A DNA stretch of 40,435 bases from Gammaproteobacteria bacterium. Its GTDB lineage: Bacteria > Pseudomonadota > Gammaproteobacteria > Arenicellales > Poriferihabitantaceae. The notes beneath the pieces are model-generated. The model was not told where the DNA came from and did not search any database. It worked only from the letters and a program-made list of their open reading frames with translations. Numbering within the stretch: the first letter of the stretch is position 1; the number at the start of each line of letters is the position of its first letter. The stretch is from NCBI GenBank assembly GCA_022822625.1, contig JAJEAV010000008.1:1-40435 (forward strand), written 5' to 3'. Positions 35,947 through 40,435 of the stretch are shown piece after piece. Made by a program: the position numbers and the translations under genes.

Positions 35947-36924
35947 TTACTTTCCCTTCCCCTTCCCACGCTTTTTTGGCATTTTTAGCCCTTTGATGAT
36001 TTTCCGCTGGGAAGAGACCTGTGATTCAATATAGCCGATGGTCGTCGATATATCCTCGTGACCTAGAAAGTCCTTGATGCTGTTCAGCGTATAGGGAATG
36101 GTTCCTGTTTCATGAAAGTCTTCGGTGTCCTTGTTTGCCAACGTCGTTGCAACAAGGTGACGGATCCGGTGGGCGGAAACCCTGATGCCGCTCCGGTCGG
36201 ACGTGCGGCGCATGATTTGTCCGAATTGTTCGGGGGTCAGTCTTTCGCCCCGGTAGCGGTGGCTGTATCTCTGAATCATGAATACCTGATCGCTTTCGCT
36301 GAATGCGGGGAAACGACGCATGACGTCTTTCTTCATTTCGAGAAGTCTCTCCCGCAGGTCGTCGTGCAGGGGGATTGACCACTCCCTGCCATTCTTTGAG
36401 TGCTGCTTCCGGAGCGTGACGGTGTTTTCCTGAAAATCGATGTCCCTCCAGTCCAGACCGCATAGCTGGGAGCGGCGCATGCCGGTATAGAAAAGAGTCA
36501 GGACCATGCTCAGAATCAGGGGAGAGGCTTCTCTACTGTCTTGATCCAGAAAATCGCAGAAGGCCTGAAGATCTTCCATGGTGCATCCCTTCTTGCGGAC
36601 ATTGACGCGGCAGAACTGCCGGACCTTGAGGATCGGGTTCTGGTCAATCAATTCGATCTCCACACTGAAGTTGAGAAGGGCGCGCAGATGACGGTGGTAG
36701 TTGTTGTAGGTTGTCTTTGATGCACGCTCGGCAATCAGTTCGCGCCAGTCGAGAAGCGCTTCCTTGGTAATGTGGTCAACACGTCGTATCGACGTATCTT
36801 TCACGAAACGCAGGGACAGCGCGATGTAGGTCTGCTGGGTGGACGGCCGGAGCGGTCGCTCCCGGCAGTACTGTTCCGCAACATGGGTCAAGTCGTATTC
36901 ATGGTTGGATGGGTTTTTCATCAT
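35947..36924 (-). CDS. tyrosine integrase/recombinase of the island
   Basis: This 325-residue protein is a tyrosine recombinase. The core-binding domain (about 10-95) is followed by the catalytic domain with R150 (YTGMRRSQL), K177 (HSKNGREW), H252 and R255 (SAHRIRHLV), H289 (FLGHEDIS) and the nucleophile Y298 (TIGYIE). All are present. The C-terminus is very basic (KMPKKRGKGKGK). It lies about 6 kb from the tRNA att fragment, pointing towards it. It is the best candidate for the integrase that used that site, though this is inference. Confidence 0.9.
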   Translation of the reverse strand: MMKNPSNHEYDLTHVAEQYCRERPLRPSTQQTYIALSLRFVKDTSIRRVDHITKEALLDWRELIAERASKTTYNNYHRHLRALLNFSVEIELIDQNPILKVRQFCRVNVRKKGCTMEDLQAFCDFLDQDSREASPLILSMVLTLFYTGMRRSQLCGLDWRDIDFQENTVTLRKQHSKNGREWSIPLHDDLRERLLEMKKDVMRRFPAFSESDQVFMIQRYSHRYRGERLTPEQFGQIMRRTSDRSGIRVSAHRIRHLVATTLANKDTEDFHETGTIPYTLNSIKDFLGHEDISTTIGYIESQVSSQRKIIKGLKMPKKRGKGKGK

Positions 36925-37231
36925 TGGTTCAATCTGGTTGTGGCTGGATTATGGATTATATGAAGTGAAATTGTATAAAGCATCAAATCCGGGACAATGA
37001 CAATATTTGGGAATTACATATTGAGGTCACATTTCCCTTGACACTTTACACGAAAATACATGAAAACCATTATTACATAAGTCACATTTTAAGGGGTGCT
37101 ACTCATGGCTTCCTGGCAAATAACGGGCTGGCCGAAAAACCGGTTGCAATTCCCGATTCGCCTGTGATAAGGTTCGTTTCAATAGTGGCAGTCATACTGT
37201 CAAGAGAGCCGTCCAATTGAAATCGCTTCTA

Positions 37232-37352
37232 CTTAGAGGCGACCGCAGTACCGGTAGCCGGCGGCAGTCTTCCCTAGGGAAGACCGGGTGCTACATCTAA
37301 GATCAGGGCATGGTGCCCTACACCCGCATGGGGAGATTTTTCCCCATCCGGG
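37232..37352. ncRNA. candidate structured RNA, three hairpins
   Basis: A closing stem CTTAGA (37232-37237) with TCTAAG (37296-37301) encloses a perfect palindromic hairpin GTCTTCCC/GGGAAGAC (37267-37284). It is followed by AGGGCA/TGCCCT (37305-37319) and by CCCG-ATGGGGA/TCCCCAT-CGGG (37323-37352). The stems are exact. The region lies in a 485-bp gap between integrase and the small membrane-protein gene. I cannot name a known RNA family for it, and strand is not decided. The remaining gap (36925-37231) holds a TTGACA near 37038 but no convincing -10 partner. Confidence 0.45.
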
Positions 37353-37409
37353 GTTAGACATCTCCTCGTGTCGGTTTTTGTTTCAACTAATCAGACTTTG
37401 GAGAAAAAC

Positions 37410-37637
37410 ATGTTTAACAAATCTAAACAGCGTGGCGCTATCGTCACTGGAATTTTGAGCAATCACGGTTTAAACAAAGAAGAGATTCAGGAATTATCCG
37501 ACTATATTGATAGTCGGGGTCGTGAATTAACAAGACCGCTGTGGATAACATTTGTTGTTGCCCTTGTCGTACTCTTGGTTCTTCCGGATCAGGCACTGAT
37601 TGTGGGACTCAAGCTTCTGCTTTCATTGCTTCCGTAA
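37410..37637 (+). CDS. small single-helix membrane protein
   Basis: This 75-residue protein has a basic N-terminus (MFNKSKQRGAIVTGIL), a helical segment with KEEIQELSDYIDSR and a C-terminal transmembrane helix (ITFVVALVVLLVLPD). I do not recognise the family. The ATG at 37410 is preceded by TTTGGAGAAAAAC. A degraded inverted copy lies at 29760-30077. Two strong hairpins follow the stop. Confidence 0.6.
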   Translation: MFNKSKQRGAIVTGILSNHGLNKEEIQELSDYIDSRGRELTRPLWITFVVALVVLLVLPDQALIVGLKLLLSLLP

Positions 37638-37653
37638 ATTCCATTCCAACTTC

Positions 37654-37677
37654 GCAGCCCCTCTGGAGAGGGGCTGC
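37654..37677 (+). terminator. strong hairpin after the small membrane-protein gene
   Basis: GCAGCCCCTCT (37654-37664) pairs exactly with AGAGGGGCTGC (37667-37677). It follows the stop by 17 bases. A T-run is only weak, so it may be a terminator or a structured element. A related hairpin exists in the decayed inverted copy. Confidence 0.5.
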
Positions 37678-37704
37678 TTCCTAAATTCGGGTCCGGTTGG
37701 ACCT

Positions 37705-37741
37705 ACGTCTGGCATGGGGAGATTTTCCCCATGCCAGACGT
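37705..37741. repeat. island hairpin repeat, copy 3 (16-bp perfect arms)
   Basis: ACGTCTGGCATGGGGA (37705-37720) pairs exactly with TCCCCATGCCAGACGT (37726-37741) around GATTT. It shares the GGGGA/TCCCC core with copies at 33459 and 37323. Confidence 0.7.
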
Positions 37742-37801
37742 TTCTTTCGTTTCCACATGTCTACATCAATGGCATGAATCCTGATTCCGAGAAACCACTT
37801 G

Positions 37802-38020
37802 ATGAGTGAGGACATCAGATTCACTGATTTATTTCCCGGACTAGGCGGTTTTCACCATGCCTTGTCAAAAGGCGGATTCAGATGCGTATTCGCTTCTGAA
37901 ATAGATCTCGGTCTCAGAAGATTCAACAGGAAAAATTGTGATTCTCCTGCGGGAGAATCACATCAGAAAATCAATTCGCCACTTCCTGAAGCAGGATCTG
38001 TCTTGCTGTATCCTTCATGA
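37802..38020 (+). pseudogene. truncated cytosine-C5 DNA methyltransferase N-terminus
   Basis: The translation MSEDIRFTDLFPGLGGFHHALSKGGFRCVFASEIDLGLRRF is the start of a C5 methyltransferase, covering the SAM-binding motif I (normally FAGLGGF; here FPGLGGF) and motif II. Homology ends about 45 residues in, at a perfect hairpin (37937-37962), and the rest of the frame is unrelated. The catalytic PC motif is absent, so this cannot be active. Confidence 0.8.
37937..37962. repeat. perfect inverted repeat at the break in the methyltransferase fragment
   Basis: TGTGATTCTCC (37937-37947) pairs exactly with GGAGAATCACA (37952-37962) across a four-base loop. It coincides with the end of methyltransferase homology, so it may mark the junction created by an insertion or deletion. 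Confidence 0.55.
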
Positions 38021-38032
38021 ATTCTGGTTCAT

Positions 38033-38072
38033 TGTCAATGTCAGGAAAACCCCCGTTTTTCTGACATTGACA
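38033..38072. repeat. 18-bp imperfect inverted repeat upstream of the resolvase
   Basis: TGTCAATGTCAG (38033-38044) matches CTGACATTGACA (38061-38072) exactly, and the inner AAAAC/GTTTT also pair around CCCC, with one mismatch between the two parts. It lies about 120 bases upstream of the recombinase gene. It could be a crossover site, a terminator or an old transposon end. Confidence 0.6.
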
Positions 38073-38110
38073 GGCTGGGTCAGATTCGATCCCGGAAAAG
38101 CCGGAATACA

Positions 38111-38134
38111 GTAAAGAAATCCGGTAAAGAAATC
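38111..38134 (+). repeat. tandem direct repeat GTAAAGAAATC
   Basis: GTAAAGAAATC occurs at 38111-38121 and again at 38124-38134. It lies immediately upstream of the resolvase promoter region (a TTAGAATAT element follows), so a regulator or the recombinase itself may bind here. Confidence 0.45.
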
Positions 38135-38188
38135 TATGTTAGAATATGGGTCATTCTCACGAGTTTTATTACACCTGGGTCAATTCCC

Positions 38189-38746
38189 GTGAAAATCGGC
38201 TATGCCAGAGTCTCCACCGAGGACCAGAACCTGTCCCTTCAGGGAGACGCTCTGCACGCTGCCGGGTGCGAGCGGATTTTCGAGGATCGTACAAGCGGTG
38301 CCAAATCCGAACGCCAGGGCCTTTCAGATGCATTGGACTTCATGCGGGAAGGCGATACCCTGGTGGTCTGGAGGCTGGACCGGCTGAGCCGGTCACTTAC
38401 GGACCTGATTGACATGGTGGGTCAGCTCGAGTCCCTGGGGATTGGTCTGCAGAGCATTCACGAGTCGATCGACACATCATCAAGTACCGGGAGGCTGGTG
38501 TTTCATATCTTCGGGGCACTGGCCGAGTTCGAGCGGAACCTGATCCGCGAGCGTACCCAGGCCGGCCTGCAGGCCGCCCGGGCCCGCGGTCGTGTGGGAG
38601 GAAGGCCCATGGCCCTCAATTCCGACAAGCAGAAACTGGCGGTCAGGCTCTACGAGGAGAAGCAGCATACCGTTCAACAGATCTGCGAGATGATGAACAT
38701 CTCGAAACCGACGCTCTACAGGTATGTCGAGATGGCGAGATCGTAG
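38189..38746 (+). CDS. serine recombinase (resolvase/invertase family)
   Basis: This 185-residue protein is a small serine recombinase. The catalytic S9 is in MKIGYARVSTEDQN, the arginine-rich active site in VVWRLDRLSRSLTDL, the E-helix in AEFERNLIRERTQAGLQAARARGR, and a C-terminal helix-turn-helix in HTVQQICEMMNISKPTLYRYVE. Length and motifs are those of Tn3-type resolvases and DNA invertases. The start is a GTG. No transposase of the Tn3 type is nearby, so its substrate site may be the repeats just upstream. Confidence 0.93.
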   Translation: MKIGYARVSTEDQNLSLQGDALHAAGCERIFEDRTSGAKSERQGLSDALDFMREGDTLVVWRLDRLSRSLTDLIDMVGQLESLGIGLQSIHESIDTSSSTGRLVFHIFGALAEFERNLIRERTQAGLQAARARGRVGGRPMALNSDKQKLAVRLYEEKQHTVQQICEMMNISKPTLYRYVEMARS

Positions 38747-38788
38747 ATTAGCGAGTGTTTGCTTCTTGATTAACTTTTGGAGAATGAA

Positions 38789-39301
38789 ATGAGCAATATT
38801 GATGACGAAATCGGACAAGGTGCAGCCTTGTTGACGAACCTGCCAGAACCGGAAAAGGCGACATTCTGGGAAAAGATCGGGGCGAGTGCCGCTTGGGGCA
38901 GGGAGCGCCAGATCATGGAAACCGAATACTTCGGGATGATCGATCAACTTGAAAAGCAGGGCGAGCAGGAGGAAGTTGACTTGATCAAGCTATCGGAGAA
39001 AGGGATTGACCAGTTGCTCGAAAAGGCCGAGTTTTACAGGGACGAAATGCCATCGGGTACGGCTACGGTAGATGCGCTTTTCTGGATGGACGATGCAAGC
39101 GAGGGAAGCATGATTGCAGTATGGATATGCGGTCATGCGTTTCGACTGGTGGAGGCCGTGATGGGGGGCGTTTTCGATTCCTGGCTGGTTGCCGGCGAGC
39201 TGGACAGGGAAACGATCGCCGACTGGATGATTTTCTCGCAATTGAACCGGGCCAGACTGAAGGAAATGCTGGCGGGTGATGGCGAGGCCATATATCATTG
39301 A
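38789..39301 (+). CDS. unknown acidic protein
   Basis: I do not recognise this 170-residue protein. It is acidic and largely helical, with WEKIGASAAWGRERQIMETEYFGMIDQLEKQ and a C-terminal segment that contains two hydrophobic stretches (MIAVWICGHAFRLVEAVMGGVFDSWLV) too short to be clear membrane helices. A GGAG precedes the ATG at 38789. The next frame begins on its stop codon (TGATG overlap), which suggests a two-gene unit. Confidence 0.6.
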   Translation: MSNIDDEIGQGAALLTNLPEPEKATFWEKIGASAAWGRERQIMETEYFGMIDQLEKQGEQEEVDLIKLSEKGIDQLLEKAEFYRDEMPSGTATVDALFWMDDASEGSMIAVWICGHAFRLVEAVMGGVFDSWLVAGELDRETIADWMIFSQLNRARLKEMLAGDGEAIYH

Positions 39302-39498
39302 TGCACGTTTTTTTACTAACACAGCTAAGAAAATTCTACAAAGTGGCAGTACAGGCAGACGGCATCAGGCAGGACATGTGCATGTGGTCCAGATCAGTAG
39401 AAAAGCTTAGGGTGGTCGCTCTGGAAGCATTGCACTCCGTTGGGATAAATATGGCGGACAATAGGCTAACGATCCGCCACTGGAAAGGAAAAGAATGA
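39301..39498 (+). CDS. small unknown protein, second gene of the pair
   Basis: A 65-residue frame starts at an ATG that overlaps the upstream stop. It is basic, with cysteine and tryptophan (RQDMCMWSRSVEKLRVVALEALHSVGINM). I recognise no family. The overlap with an upstream frame of good quality is the main support. Confidence 0.4.
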   Translation: MHVFLLTQLRKFYKVAVQADGIRQDMCMWSRSVEKLRVVALEALHSVGINMADNRLTIRHWKGKE

Positions 39499-39545
39499 TG
39501 GATAAAAATTGGGAATTATCAAGGAAAGTTGACAAGACGGAGAGG

Positions 39546-39578
39546 TTTGTGCGACAATAACGGGCATTGTCGCACAAA
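39546..39578. repeat. perfect 13-bp inverted repeat before the IS1595-type transposase
   Basis: TTTGTGCGACAAT (39546-39558) pairs exactly with ATTGTCGCACAAA (39566-39578) around a seven-base loop. It lies 28 bases before the transposase ATG and may be part of the left end of the insertion sequence. Confidence 0.6.
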
Positions 39579-39606
39579 AATCAACGACTTATCCCGGATC
39601 AGCACC

Positions 39607-40435
39607 ATGAGAACGAAACACGTAGCAACGACCCTGAGCCTGTTCAACATCATGCCGGCTTACCCGACCAAGGAGGACGCGATCCGCTATTTTGAGCGCG
39701 TCCGGTGGGGCGATTCCCCGGTCTGCACCAAGTGCGGATGCGATGCCAAGATCACGCCGCAGGCCAAGCATCCGGGTCGCTACTGGTGCGGAGACTGTCG
39801 TAGCTACTTCACCGCCCTGACGGGAACGCCGCTCGAATACGGCAAGGTCGATCCGCGCAAGTGGCTGTTCGCCGCGTACCTGCTGATGACGGCCCGCAAG
39901 GGCATTTCCAGCCTGCAACTATCGAAGGAACTGGACGTATCGCAGCCTACCGCATGGTACATGCTTCACCGGTTGCGCCTTGCTTGCGGTGACGATCTGG
40001 AGGCGTTGAGCGGCGTTGTCGAGATGGACGCGACCTACTTCGGCGGCAAGCGCAAGAACATGAGCAATGCGAAGCGCAAGCAGCTTGCCAAGGAACAGCC
40101 GGGACGCGGCACCGTTGGCAAACAGCCGGTCATCGGCATGAGGGAGTGGGACGGACGCACCAAGGCGGTCGCGGTGGACAGCGAGAGCAAGAAGGTCGTG
40201 CGCGATCTGATAAAGGGCAACGTCGCCAAGGGATCGACCGTATGCACCGATGAGGCGCGGGCAGACAACGCCGTCTCCAAGGCCGGATACGAGCACAAGA
40301 AGGTCAACCACTCGGCCAAGGAGTACGTCAACGGCATGGCGAGCACGAACGGGATCGAGAGCGTGTGGGCGGTGCTCAAGCGCGGTTACAACGGCGTCTA
40401 CCACAACTGGAGCAAGAAGCATTGCCAGAAGTATG
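39607..40435 (+). CDS. IS1595-family (ISXO2-like) transposase, 3' end cut by window
   Basis: The translation from 39607 starts MRTKHVATTLSLFNIMPAYPTKEDAIRYFE. It has the N-terminal zinc ribbon CTKCGC...YWCGDCRSYF, then PLEYGKVDPRKWLFAAYLLMTARKGIS, and the catalytic segments VVEMDATYFGGKRK, TVCTDEARAD and NGIESVWAVLKRGYNGVYH. This is the IS1595 transposase architecture. About 276 residues are visible and the frame has no stop before the window edge. The opposite strand's long frames here are shadows. Confidence 0.92.
   Translation, partial: MRTKHVATTLSLFNIMPAYPTKEDAIRYFERVRWGDSPVCTKCGCDAKITPQAKHPGRYWCGDCRSYFTALTGTPLEYGKVDPRKWLFAAYLLMTARKGISSLQLSKELDVSQPTAWYMLHRLRLACGDDLEALSGVVEMDATYFGGKRKNMSNAKRKQLAKEQPGRGTVGKQPVIGMREWDGRTKAVAVDSESKKVVRDLIKGNVAKGSTVCTDEARADNAVSKAGYEHKKVNHSAKEYVNGMASTNGIESVWAVLKRGYNGVYHNWSKKHCQKY

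Noticed and set aside
37937..38072. CRISPR-like repeats
   Set aside because: The repeats here are single inverted pairs, without regularly spaced repeat units or cas genes.
39589..40422. Long minus-strand frames at the right end
   Set aside because: They are shadows of the IS1595 transposase, whose zinc ribbon and catalytic motifs are on the plus strand.

Overview
This window looks like a chromosomal piece of an uncultured gammaproteobacterium. Family-level markers point there: an LpoA-type lipoprotein, the Smg (DUF494)-topA pair, the dapF-DUF484-xerC run, adjacent aat and bpt N-end-rule transferases, and a his cluster beside tatABC. All assignments come from reading the sequence; no database search was run.

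Region 1 (1-29,465) is mostly conserved core genome. In order it holds the 3' end of pgsA, rpmB-rpmG, a thiamine-diphosphate (acetolactate-synthase-like) enzyme next to a decayed TRAP permease, tsaD, aat-bpt, tatABC and hisB-H-A-F with a broken hisI, all on the minus strand except pgsA, rpmBG and aat-bpt. Then come a small membrane protein, smg, topA, a 1727-residue fusion of an exonuclease-like domain with RecQ-type and UvrD-type helicases, lpoA, an orphan CbbQ/NorQ-type ATPase, a carboxy-terminal processing protease, dapF-DUF484-xerC and tRNA-Ser(UGA). Several intergenic gaps are long, and two genes are visibly decaying (hisI and the TRAP permease).

Region 2 (about 29,750-40,435) is an accessory island. 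It opens with a tRNA 3'-end fragment (CAU anticodon) that looks like an att site, followed by a MobH relaxase overlapping a prepilin peptidase, an EcoRV-like restriction-modification pair, a tyrosine integrase, a truncated cytosine methyltransferase, a serine resolvase, two unknown genes and an IS1595-type transposase cut by the window edge. No mating-pore genes are present, so this is either a mobilizable element, a remnant, or one end of a larger element. The island is rich in strong hairpins with a shared GGGGA/TCCCC core. It carries an inverted duplicate of a 75-residue membrane-protein gene, one copy decayed, and a compact multi-hairpin region (37,232-37,352) that could be a structured RNA.

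The most distinctive items are the giant exonuclease-RecQ-UvrD fusion beside topA, the MobH/prepilin-peptidase gene pair, the EcoRV homologue with its recognition loop conserved, and the hairpin and RNA elements of the island.
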